Below are positions 43,946 through 54,454 of a stretch of 64,000 nucleotides of DNA, piece after piece. The notes under the pieces were generated by a model. The model was not told the DNA's origin. It did not search any database and worked only from the letters and a program-made list of their open reading frames with translations. This DNA is from Blasia pusilla (lineage: Eukaryota; Marchantiophyta; Marchantiopsida; Blasiales), in NCBI GenBank assembly GCA_050084515.1, contig CM114274.1, positions 13,640,001-13,704,000 on the forward strand. The letters are read 5' to 3'. A program made the translations under genes and the position numbers. How positions within the stretch are numbered: position 1 is the first letter of the stretch; the number at the start of each line of letters is the position of its first letter.

Positions 43946-46900
43946 CTAGTACGTCTTGGAACTTGTACAGTATTTCTGGAAACTTTCTCTTGCTGCAATG
44001 AGTGTGGCTATGTCCTTGCAAAACGCAACTCTGACGTATCTATTCCTATACTGCACGATCTCAGGATCCTCTTCCCCATGGAAAAAACCACATCCTGGAA
44101 CTACAACTACCCCTGCGTTTTTTATCAGCTCAGCAACGTAGTCCACCTACACACCAGCAAACAACTTTAGACTCTTGGATTGCCAAATGAGTTCAAGGAA
44201 TACTCTCTGAACTCACTGAAAATTCGTTGAATATCGTAAGGTGTTTCATAAGAACTCCGAGTTCTGAATTATTGAAACAGACAGGGATCTCTTGGCCATT
44301 ACTCACATCTTTGAGGGGATAGCTTTCAGGAAGCCGAACAAACAGAAAGAAACCACCCTCTGGCTTGCATAAAATATTAAATCCTGCGTTCTCCAATATG
44401 TCACAAACAAAGTTTCTTCTTTCCAAGTACTCCTGCAATCAACTATCGACAGCTTTAGAACTGGTTTGCAAGCATGAACAAGTAAGACCTTGAAACTAGC
44501 ACAAACAGCGTGAGTAGCTCAAATCTAGAGACGATTTGAAAACGAGGTAGACATGGCTAGCCGTCACTTGCCCATCCATTGTGGCTACTTCCATCTGGAG
44601 GTTCAAACGTTTGACATGTAGCTATCGAGCTTAGGTCTTTGCAGACATCAGGAGTTCGGTCCTTCAACTGAATACATGCTCTTTGTATGTATCGCAAGAA
44701 ATAAGTGATCCACTTGGATTAGAACACTAGAGGGGGTTCCAGAAATAAAACGCCCTCACTAACTAACTTCCTCCAAGATCTGCGAGTTCCACCATCTTGT
44801 TGAAGAGGAGACAATCATGTTCGGCTTCATCAGTAGTCCAACTTTGTAAAGCAGCACCACACAAACACAATAGAAGAGGTCTGGAGACATCTTCCTAGTA
44901 ACCGATGGCTCCAAGCTGAACTGGCATGGAAATGGGCTGCTTTCTAGATAATGGATATCAAACTGTTCTACCTAAAATCAGAACATGACTGTAAAGCTGG
45001 CTGCCTTAAGGTGACTTCCGTATGATCATGTTGGGAAAAAAATAGTTCTACAACATATCACAGTAAAAGTTCAGACCTTTCTCAAAGATAAGTAATACTC
45101 TGAGCTACTTTCAAGAGCAAAAGCAGCAGCCTCTTGAAACGGGGCTGGAGCAGAATCAGTGAGTTTCCCATGTATGCTGCTGATAGCTGAGCTAATTGGT
45201 TCTGGAGCAATAGCCCACCCAATCCTCCACCCTGCAAAAGAATGTATCAGTTACAGACTTTTCATTTCTAGAACCCGCCAAAAGCTAAAGGCCAATGAGC
45301 ATGAAGACATCTCTTCAAAATAAAGCGAGGCATGAAACTCAAAAAGAGATTTCTCAAACTATTATGGTCACTGGAACTGGCGAACATGAGACACTACCTC
45401 AGATAAAAAGAACTCCACATAGCAACAGAATGAACCCCTAGTCCAAGAAGCGCAAGGCCAGAATCCCCCTTAAAATAGATGAAAAGACTTTCTGGGCGTC
45501 ATCACACTGAAACTATAGCAGGCATTTCTTGCTTGTACTTTTTCTAGCCCAGAGGGACTAGGTCTTGACAGATTATCACGTTCGCATAATGAGATATGTT
45601 ATCCAAGCCCATTTCACTGTGATATCCTGGCAGGGTATTGATCGTTTATAAACCGAAAAGTACAGATATCTTGGAACACTTCTTGCCACTAACCTGTGAC
45701 ACTGAAAGTTTTTGACATAGAGGATGTCACAATAGTGCGTTCTTGCATGCCTGGAAAAGAAGCAAGACTCTTGTGTTTTGTTTCTGTGTAAATAAGGTGC
45801 TCGTACACCTGCATAGCTTGTATTAGAGTAATCTTGACATTGATGATGTAAACCTTCTGTCATTTTTCAGAAAAGTCACCAGATTCCCAATTGACAGTGG
45901 AAAAGACGAGTGTTGCATTTGACAATACCTACAAATCAAGACATAATGCCTCTCCTTCATTAGATACCTCAGGAAGACTGCCCCACAAAGCAGCGGTGAT
46001 AAAGCAACTAAGAACTTATAGACAAATTGTATTGGGCGAAATATACACTTTCCAAAATGGACGTGCATTGAATCCAGACCACATGCCAGAGGCACAATTG
46101 GGACTCCGAACTTTTGGAGAAGAGGCGTCTAGCCATGAATAAATAGAGCTGTAATGGATTACAAACCACACTGTGATTCTACTCACCTCATCCGTTATGG
46201 CGAGACAATCAAATTTGCAGCACAACTTGGCAATTCCAGCAAGCTCTTCTTCACTGAAGACTTTTCCTGTTGGATTATGAGGACTTTTCCCAACAAACCT
46301 CAGTTCTTGTTCTTTTACTGCTTATTATGAGATTCATCCTTTCTCCTAACTTTTGCTTCACATTACTCTCAATAATAAGATCTTAGATGATACTAGATGA
46401 ACACAAACCAAATATGAATGTTAAATGGTGAATAAATCAAGCCCACGGGACCCAAAGGGTCAAAAGGCTAGGGTGAGTGGATAGATTTAGTGATATTCAA
46501 GCGAATGTGCAGAACACCATGACAAAGACATGAAAATAAGAGGCAAACGCATTCAAGACCCAATTACGGAAACCCAAGTCATTGGAACAAACACTAGCGA
46601 AAAGCATGTCGTAGAGGGAGTGCCAACTGTTGCAAATTTATCTAAAGCAATAGGGCATACCTATTCAGAATCAAAGCCTTTGTTTGAGAACCCATAGCAT
46701 TTTCCAACTTCTTCAAGTCCAGACTCCACGTTGGAGGAGCCAAACTGACATGCCTCTATCATTATGACAATGGGGAGAAAGGACAGTGCCTTTTAGTATG
46801 ACACAGACTGATCATTGGACTGACCAAATTCTCTTAGGAAAGCCAGAAAAGATCTCTAGTTCAAAGTCGAAGGGACAAACACCTAATAATCTCATTTGAG

Positions 46901-48777
46901 AATAATTTCTTGAGTCTTCCCTGAAATTTAGCGATCTTCTTTCAGAACAGTACTTGACTCTACAAAATATCTCCACTGTACAAGCTGAGAGCACGTGAAA
47001 CTTAAATTTCGCACTTGTTAGTGAAACTTTCATGCGGTCACTTGTGGATACATCATTTAAGTTGAATGAAATCTCTTGGCTTGTCACACACTTACCGGTT
47101 TGCCTCCAACCAACTTCACAGTTGCTTCATAAGTCTCAAATGACGGCTCAAGAAGAAGAACTTCATCTCTCTCATTGACCACTGCATCACACCGTATTTT
47201 TTAAGTCACAGCTTCTGACAGAACAAATCGCTACATGCTGCATACAACTAAACTAAGCAGATTATCTCATGTTCAAAACACCTCTCCCATTTGTAAAACA
47301 CACAAAACCACTGCGTAAAAAGCTGCCCCTTACGTCTGACAACACAAAAAGGATTGACAGACAAATAGAATATGAAATCTTATCTCTCGTATCTAAGAAA
47401 ATCAAAAGAGGAGACAACTACAAGTATGCTGTGAAGAAGTGAGGCAAACGCTTCCACACGTGAGCACATGAGCTCTGCCTCAAACTCATTACTAGTGCAC
47501 GTTTCTAAACACATCACTGGAGTTGGTACTAATGATGAGGCACATTTCCAACTTTACCCACTTCTCCTGCCAACGTCCACACCATGGACAAATATGAAAT
47601 ATGACTTCACACCTGATCTGCATTCTCCACTGAGCACCCTGAATAAATGAGAAGTATATGCGGCCGGAATAGGACTTGTTCATTAGCTGGAAGTCAACAT
47701 TAGTTGATGTCAACTGCGTGCGCATGATAATTTCGGACTCACCCACTAGCCTGGGTTGGGGAAAGAATCTTGGACATTAACTGTGACCATTTCTTGTGAT
47801 CGCGGGGAGAGTGAGTGCAACCACTTATATCCAACGAGAGAAACGTTGGAAGTGCACCTGCAAATATGGATGCCACCAGGGCTTCAGTTTGCCCGCAACA
47901 AATGGTGACTTGGGTATTGGGATTCACTTTCACACCCTGACTTGTTTCAAAACCAGCTGCCAACTTGTCGCAGAGTCCCTGCACATGCCTAACCAAATTT
48001 TACTTGTACTCTTGATCCAACCTGTGAATTCGAGTTGAGGAGAAAAGAAACTGGCCCTCGAATTCCTTTCTGGAATATTCTTGTGTTTCACTCCAAAGGT
48101 GTTTACTACCAACACCAGCTCCTCATGTGTTCTGATATTTGGATATTTGAAGTTCATTCCTCGGTTTAACTACTGAGGACCGTCAGTGCTACCAATTATC
48201 CGGCCATCTGAAATTGACCCTGAATCGTCGCTTTCATCCAAAATATTGAAATAAGAATATATGCATCGCCAGACTTGCTCCGATATTATCCTCAAACTCA
48301 GCAAATCCTGCGCAGAGACTCTCACCTGTATTGATTGAAGTCAGAGTTGATGGCAGCAATTGCAGCGCCTTTGATTCCCGGAGGAGCGGGGAAATCTGGA
48401 AATCCTGCAAATTCCAACCCCTTGCTTAGAAATCGATTTCAGATACAGCTCACGTCACCAGAAGTCTTCGGCCCTAACACTCCACTACACTACGCAGCAC
48501 TCTCGAGGCGATTAGAGCTGGAAAGTCGTCCCGGGAATTCTGCTTGGAACCACCTCACAAGAGTTCGACTCTCCTTGAGCCCCAGATCTCATACCTCTGC
48601 AGGGGACGGGGTTCAAAAGAATTCTGGATCAAACTAAACAATTCAAGACGCGCAGAAACTGGTGAAGGATTTGCCTTCAGCAAGATTGATTGCGTTGAAC
48701 TTCTCCGCAAGTCGAGAAAGGTGAACAATGCTTGATGGAGTCAACGATTTCGCGCGATCCGAGATGAACTGAGCCAT
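43946..48777 (-). CDS. PLP-dependent class I aminotransferase (kynurenine/methionine aminotransferase type), ten exons
   Basis: It transfers amino groups from an amino acid to a 2-oxo acid, using pyridoxal phosphate. Exons on the minus strand: 48777-48675, 48404-48326, 47988-47858, 47181-47096, 46755-46661, 46283-46187, 45808-45694, 45231-45077, 44432-44307, 44146-43946. All phases agree and give 395 residues, the usual family length. Landmarks: NAINLAEGFPDF (about residues 28-39), CCGQTEAL, DEVLLLEPSFETYEA, NSPHNPTGKVF (HNPTG 167-171), ITDEVYEHL (Asp196, Tyr199), SMSKTFSVTGWRIGW with the PLP Lys at 230, and YVRVAFCKD with the carboxylate-binding Arg368. All key residues are present. Intron 1 has a GC donor (GAAG/GCAAAT); the others are GT-AG. 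The ATG at 48777 is the first that gives the conserved N-terminus, and there is no clear organelle transit peptide. The exact substrate cannot be read. The relatives I compared from memory are plant and animal kynurenine, methionine and glutamine K aminotransferases. Confidence 0.93.
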
Positions 48778-48779
48778 GA

Positions 48780-49720
48780 TTTTGGGAAACTGCAGCAAAC
48801 CCTGATGCTCTACTAAACATGAACATATGAAATATGGCCCGGACTACTCAGGATAAGAGTTACAACAAGCTCTTTCAATAACTCCACATGGATTTCGACA
48901 GCATTCGCATTGTGAGAAACCATCATGTTAGAAATCTTCCCTCGTTGGGAAGATTTCCGATTTTACGAACGAATACTTTTGTTATCTAACTAAGAAAGGG
49001 GTAGCACATTCTCCACAGAAGAGAATGAAGGGCGACCTGATCTACACATCTTGAGAATTAAATTGACAAGATGATTGATGTGATTGAGAGAGGCACACTA
49101 GCACTGGTGACATAAGCAATTACATATCCTATTTTTTCTAGCATAGGGGACCTTTCGTTGAGGAGTTGACCTAGTTGGCATTCATACATGAGGGGTGATA
49201 TGGTGGTTTTGAATCTCACATCTAGTGACTTGGTCTACTGAGTTCCACAAGGGAAAGGTTTTAGGGGCAATAGGACAACAAAACTCAAAGAGTTAAGTGA
49301 TGCAGGTAGACATGTGGTCGATTGCAGTAAAAAATTTTGGACAGTTACATGCGTCTTTTGATACTTCCTAAAAACACACTCTCCATTTCCTCGAGAATCA
49401 TAAATTTTCCCCTTCTCATAGTCCTTCTCTTTCTGTCTTCACTATTATAATCATATGAAAATCACTCCTTATGAAAATCATTTTGGAATTAATGACCCAA
49501 AACAGAAGGTGGATTGCTAAGTTGGAGATGGGGGATGCTAGCATCCACGCCTAGCAAGAAACATTGAAAGATTAATTTTTGTACCCCCTTCACATGAGGC
49601 CATCCACATAAGGTCAAGGAGTTCCTCATCTAACTCAAGCTTTACTTTTAAGTGCAATGGACATAAAAGGAGGATATATGGTGATTGTGGAAGTTAAATT
49701 TCTAAAGAATCATGTGCTCC
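48780..49720. other. Intergenic, upstream of the aminotransferase gene
   Basis: Holds the presumed promoter of the minus-strand aminotransferase gene. No TATA box could be chosen with confidence. An imperfect hairpin GGAAATCTTCCC-like pair lies near 48935-48960. Confidence 0.35.
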
Positions 49721-49728
49721 AATGGTGA

Positions 49729-52000
49729 ATGACCTATTGTGAAGAATATTCAAACGTCGGATCCTCTTTGGTTTGGAAGGAGTTCAAAGTGTTGATTGGC
49801 GATCAATTTGTTGTGGGGTATAAAGAGTTTTGGGATGGTGTAGAGTTCGTTCATTTGAGGAAATTAGGATCCCGAAGCCCTTATGTCCATGATTTTTCTA
49901 CGAAAATTACTTGTTTTAGCATACTCCACCTTATTGTTAAAAAGCCCCTCTTTTAGATGCTTAAACAACGATAACCAACAACCTATGCCAAACTATTGAA
50001 ACTTAAAGGGTTGATTCGAGATGATCAAGTCTAAGTCCAAAGACCCTTCGAGTATCTTATATCTTCAAAGGTTGAGAACAACAAGGGGACCGTATTCAAG
50101 AGGGCCGAGAATGGGGGTAAGGGTAACCTTGGAGAGTGCCTTGCCCCAACAACAAATCGAGTGGATCCCAACATAAAGCCAAAAATACTTCACGCCCTAA
50201 GCCCATATGTTCTAAACTAACTTGTTACAATAGTGGCAAGCTTGTTAACACAACTAGAGCATGTTTGGAGCCTAAGGTTAGCAATCGGAGTATGATTCCA
50301 TTTATTGCTAAGTATTTGTCATGAATAACATGTGACCTAGGAGATCGATATTTTAAAAGGAGAGGAAGAGAGGAAAGTCTCTCTAAAAAAAAGGAAAAAA
50401 ATGGAACTTCCTTGAATCAAATAATAGGAAGAATATGAATAATAAATGAAGTAATCTTTGGGGGAATTTTTTTAAATAGAGATGATGCGGTGCCGTTTGT
50501 CAGATTCTAACGCGTTGCCAATTTTTTGCATTTTTTTAAATCATCATTTTCTTTTTTTTTCTTACATTTCCAAACTGTTAGAATCTAACAGACTGCAAAG
50601 GTGAAAATGCACTTTTCTTTTTTTTTAAATTTCTTGAAAAAATATTTCCTTACCATTGCATCTCATCAATGGTTTCCTCCCTATAACTTGTTGAAAACTC
50701 TTGTCAAACCAATAGAGCCCTAGGGGTTGTATATATTTTCCTTTCTCATCCCTCCTCTCTTCCTTTCCTTTTACCGCTCCTCGGTGATCTAGAGGCATCT
50801 CTTCAAGTCGCCAAAAAGAGTCCAACCATGGTACACCTAAAGGTCTCTAATTGTAATGTTATGTTTGTTGTTGATACAAGTGCTTTACATTCTTTCTTGA
50901 ATTTGCGATTAGTGAAGAAGTTGAGTTTGTCAACCACCAAGGTTGAAAAATCTAGTTTGGGGGGGCTTTTGTAGCAAAAGATCCCACTTGGGTCCAGCTT
51001 TGGGTTAATGTATGATTGTTGAGCATATGAGTTGTAGGGATAATTTTACAATTTATTACATAGACAAGTTGGAATGTATCTTGGAGAACATACTCTTGGG
51101 ACCCATATGAGATGAAACTAAGTTGTTGACCATTGAGGCTCAACGTCTTAGTGAAATGAAATAGATCTCAAGTGAGATTGGTTCAAGAGGCATCTATGAA
51201 AGATGAGTTGATGTTGAATGTGATTATAAGAGCAAGCCAAGCTGAGTTTGGATATGGATTTCTATGGTTCATACACAGAAGCGAAGTACATAAGGATCGA
51301 GACTTAGCTCCAATGACACTCCTTGAAATACTTCAAAGACAAGTTGAGGAATTTGTCCATGTCTCAGGGAATAAGCTTGTGAATAAATTACCACCAAGGA
51401 GGGTAGTTGATCATAAGATTGAGGCCATCCTAGATTATCAACTGCTTTTGAAAGATTCGTGTGGACTCAATCAAGTTGAACTTGCAAAGTTGAAGAAGAA
51501 GTTTAGCCAGGTATTAGAAAGGGGGTATATTCATCACCAATAAGTCACCTTATGGAGTGCATGTCCTCTTTATGAAACGAGTTGTGAAGAAGAAGAATAT
51601 GAAGTTAAGACTATGTGTTAATTACAAGGCTCTCAATAAAGTGAGGGCAAGGAATATTTACATTTTGCATAAGATAGGCAATCTCTTTGATAGCTAAGTT
51701 TGTTAGGTGCTAAGTTCCTAAATAGGCTTGATTGAAGTCAAGCTGCTATGTACTTGATTTGGATTAGAAAGGTGGAAAAGACCCCATGCATGATGATAGT
51801 GCATTTCTAGTGATGCCCTTTCATTTGGGTAATTTAATTTCAACATTCACCACGTTGATGAGCTCCTTAAGTAGTTGGATGATATTTCAGCATTTACATT
51901 GATAATATGTTAATATATTTGAAGTCACTAGAGGAATCTTTAGTGCAGGAACGAAGATCCATAGCGTAAGAAAGCAAGAAGCATAGTGACACAAAGCACA
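49729..52000 (+). mobile_element. Ty3 element remnant: gag, zinc knuckle, protease, RT start
   Basis: The domain order is that of a Ty3/Gypsy element. 49729-49956 carries a retrotransposon gag segment (VWKEFKVLIGDQF, FVHLRKLGS). 50215-50280 holds a zinc knuckle CYNSGKLVNTTRAC in which Cys and His have become Ser and Asn. A palindrome unit pair (50490-50600) and a CT-rich leader follow. 50828 onward starts a protease-like frame (SNCNVMFVVDTSALHSFL), with the active-site D-T-G changed to D-T-S. 51172-51543 leads into RT (NKLPPRRVVDHKIEAI, LKKKFSQVLERGYI), and after a frameshift SPYGVHVLFMK and MKLRLCVNYKALNKV. Stops then accumulate, and RNase H and integrase are missing. It is a dead copy. Confidence 0.75.
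50490..50600. repeat. Palindromic repeat array 6 (two units)
   Basis: Units CCGTTTGTCAGATTCTAACG... near 50492 and CCAAACTGTTAGAATCTAAC... near 50573. They have the same palindromic design as the arrays at 5-15 kb, but more diverged and with one arm extended by AT-rich sequence. They lie inside the Ty3 remnant, between gag and protease. Confidence 0.6.
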
Positions 52001-52009
52001 TATGACCTA

Positions 52010-53640
52010 CTTATTTGTTGTACGTGACCTTCAAACACACAAACGCCATTTTAGGGCCCTAGAACATCAAGGAACTCTATCCCAACTCTTCAATTACTTG
52101 CTTGTATTAGAGAGTGAGGTGTTACTTTGGTGTCTGATCTTGTTTAAGACTTCTAAGTAAGCTTGAGGGATTAGACCCAAAACTAAGACTTAGGAGACAC
52201 AAGGAAGATTGACCAAGAACGTTCAAACATGAGTGGATTTGGTTGTTGACCACTATTGAGAGCCGAACCATTTGAACATACGTTCCCAAGACACATAAGA
52301 TTGATGTTCGCAATAGAAGGCACATGACAATTTCACATAAATTAAATCTACTATGAACCAAACACAATTGTAAAGCACATATACAATGCATGCGTTGTTT
52401 GTAAATCATGCCTATAAAGTTTGGAATTCATAATAAAATGTGAAAATTCAGACAATTTTCCAACATCATAAGGCAATTTTATTCGCTACATTTCAAAATA
52501 TGAATAAGTATTTACATATACCCACTCAAAATCTTTCCAAGCTAGTAAGTTGCTAAAGCACGGGCCCTCCTTTCCAAGTATATGCCCGCGAGGGGCATAT
52601 ACCTGAATTTGTTTTTACAAATATTAGATTTTTCCTCCTCTTATTTCCTCTCCCCCTACTTAACTCAAAATTAAATTTTCTTTTTCCTTAATTTAACTTC
52701 TTCTTTTAAAATTGATTTTACTTTTAGTTCTCCTCACACCATAGGCCTCCTCGAGGGAAGGGGAATTTCCTTTCTTAAAAATATGGATAAACCCTTTTTA
52801 TTCTACTCACATATAGGAACCAACCCTATCCGTCACGCACCGTATGCCGACCCCAACAGCAAATACGTATACTTCTCCATACGCTGTACGGTACCAACGC
52901 AGTCCGGTCGCGTGGTCGAGGCTGCCACTCGCGGTGTGCGATTACAGCCAATCGATAGTTTTGAAGGTGGCCAACGGGACGCCGGTGGTGCGGCGCCAGG
53001 GTGGCGGAAAGCGAAGCGTGGGGCTGGGAGCGGCGGGCGGGCTTGTTCATCATCCTTACAATGCGTGAAGTGACCCGGACTGGATGGCATGGGCGAGGGC
53101 AGGTCGGACCGGGCCGGCCCGGGAAGGGGCAGAGAGACACGAGTTGAAGAGGGAAGAGGAGGCGTCAACACTACACTTGCGATTGTATTGATTTCATGTC
53201 TTTCATAGCGCGAGCAGCTCCTGTCGGACGACGGAAGTCGGAGTCTAGACAGCCAGCGAGAGCGAGCGAGAGGAACGTGGTGCGGGGGATTCCGGACCAG
53301 CGTACTCACTTGTCATAGCAGGAGGAAGACGTCGTCGGAAGAAATGGACGGAAGGGAGAGATGAGTTGTGAGTTGTTGGGAAACCAGAGAATATCGTGTT
53401 TTTTTTGGTTGGGAGCAGGAAGCGCCGTGCGGCTCCAGCACGTTTGCTGGCATTCAATCCTTCTTGCTAGTCCCGTAGCGGCGAAGGGTCTCGCATTGGG
53501 TGGGCTTCAGCCCGGCCGTTTCAATCTTACCACCTTTCCCTCTCCCCCTAGGTCTCGTGCCCTTTCTCTGGCGTCTGCAGTTCGGAATCTCTGAAAACGG
53601 GCCACATTCACTTTTCCCTCCACTACTGGGCCTCCCTTCC
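52010..53640. other. No gene recognised; GC-rich tract at 52.85-53.35 kb
   Basis: The left part is AT-rich repeat tail. From about 52850 the sequence becomes GC-rich, with open frames in several registers on both strands, which is a composition effect. It may be the distal promoter of the arginine decarboxylase gene. Confidence 0.35.
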
Positions 53641-53659
53641 CACCTCGGTCTCCCTCTCG

Positions 53660-53667
53660 TATATTAA
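53660..53667 (+). promoter_or_regulatory. Candidate TATA box for the arginine decarboxylase gene
   Basis: TATATTAA lies in a pyrimidine-rich stretch about 790 bases before the start codon. Transcription would begin near 53690. Not supported by any other signal. Confidence 0.35.
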
Positions 53668-53689
53668 CCCTGAGGGGACTGGGTATTGC

Positions 53690-53764
53690 ATGCTTACCGC
53701 GACTTGCGAGTTTCTTCTTTTGGGTTTTGGTCCTCGTTCTGCCCTCGATCTTGCTCTTGTGTAA
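53690..53764 (+). promoter_or_regulatory. Upstream ORF 1 in the arginine decarboxylase leader
   Basis: ATG at 53690 opens a 24-codon frame (MLTATCEFLLLGFGP...) that ends in TAA at 53762. If transcription starts at the candidate TATA box, this ATG would be at or very near the 5' end, so its inclusion in the mRNA is uncertain. Confidence 0.35.
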
Positions 53765-53906
53765 CTGCCCGCTTCTGTTCTTCCTTTTACAACACATTCG
53801 TTCTCACCGGTGCATTATCTTGGAGATCACTCGGAGATTTCTGGCGTATTGATTGGGTTTCATCTTTCGTTTCCTTTCTACAACATTCGTTCTCCGGATT
53901 TGAGCA

Positions 53907-53921
53907 ATGTTTCCTTCCTGA
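53907..53921 (+). promoter_or_regulatory. Upstream ORF 2 (four codons) in the arginine decarboxylase leader
   Basis: ATG TTT CCT TCC TGA. With upstream ORF 1 it is one of the only ATG triplets I see between 53690 and the start codon at 54455. Short upstream ORFs are known in some plant arginine decarboxylase and SAM decarboxylase leaders. A regulatory role here is inference, and a leader intron could remove it. Confidence 0.35.
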
Positions 53922-54454
53922 CACAAAAGAAAGATCCTCCTGCATTGTATACACACTCCCTGTGTCCGTGGTCGGGGAAGTGCGAGTTTCGTCGATCTTG
54001 GCCATCCTGTGACAGAAATCTGCTGCTTCATCACCACTTCCATTTCACTGTTTCCATTCCGGATTTGCGCGAAGTCAGATATCCCGCCGTTCTCTTTGGA
54101 TTGGCTCGGATTTGCATCTAGGAGGAGTGAAACTGCCCGTACCGCACTGATAGCTGTTTCGTGCAGACCTATCGAAAAATTTTGGGTTTAAGAGAGGTTT
54201 GAGAATCCTAGAAATCTTTCCTTCGGAGGCCTTTTCAACGGCGCTTCAAAGAATCGTGTGCCCACCATTCTGTCTATTCTACGGCTTGTTCGAGCGCTCT
54301 TCAATCTTCTGCGGCACCTTAAGTTTTAGAAAATTGATTCAGTTCCTTTAGAGCCGAGGCTGCGGCCTCGGCTGCAGGCCAAGGGCGTCGTCAAGAGCGT
54401 TGCCCGAAGCGTCCTGCTGCGAAGAGTCCTTTTCTTGATCCCTAGGAGGAGAAC

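Noticed and set aside
46284-46316. Longer version of aminotransferase exon 6 starting with KEQELRFVG
   Set aside because: The exon 5 donor after CTGAATAG joins exactly to TCCTCATAAT, giving LNSPHNPTG. The longer form would not.
47930-48157. Extra aminotransferase exon with FKYPNIRTHEEL
   Set aside because: The exon pair 48404-48326 and 47988-47858 joins in phase to give NQYRHVQGL. Adding this segment would break phase and the conserved motif.
52826-53309. Long minus-strand ORFs of 104 and 158 codons
   Set aside because: GC-rich stretch where all frames are open; no motif, splice context or conservation signal.
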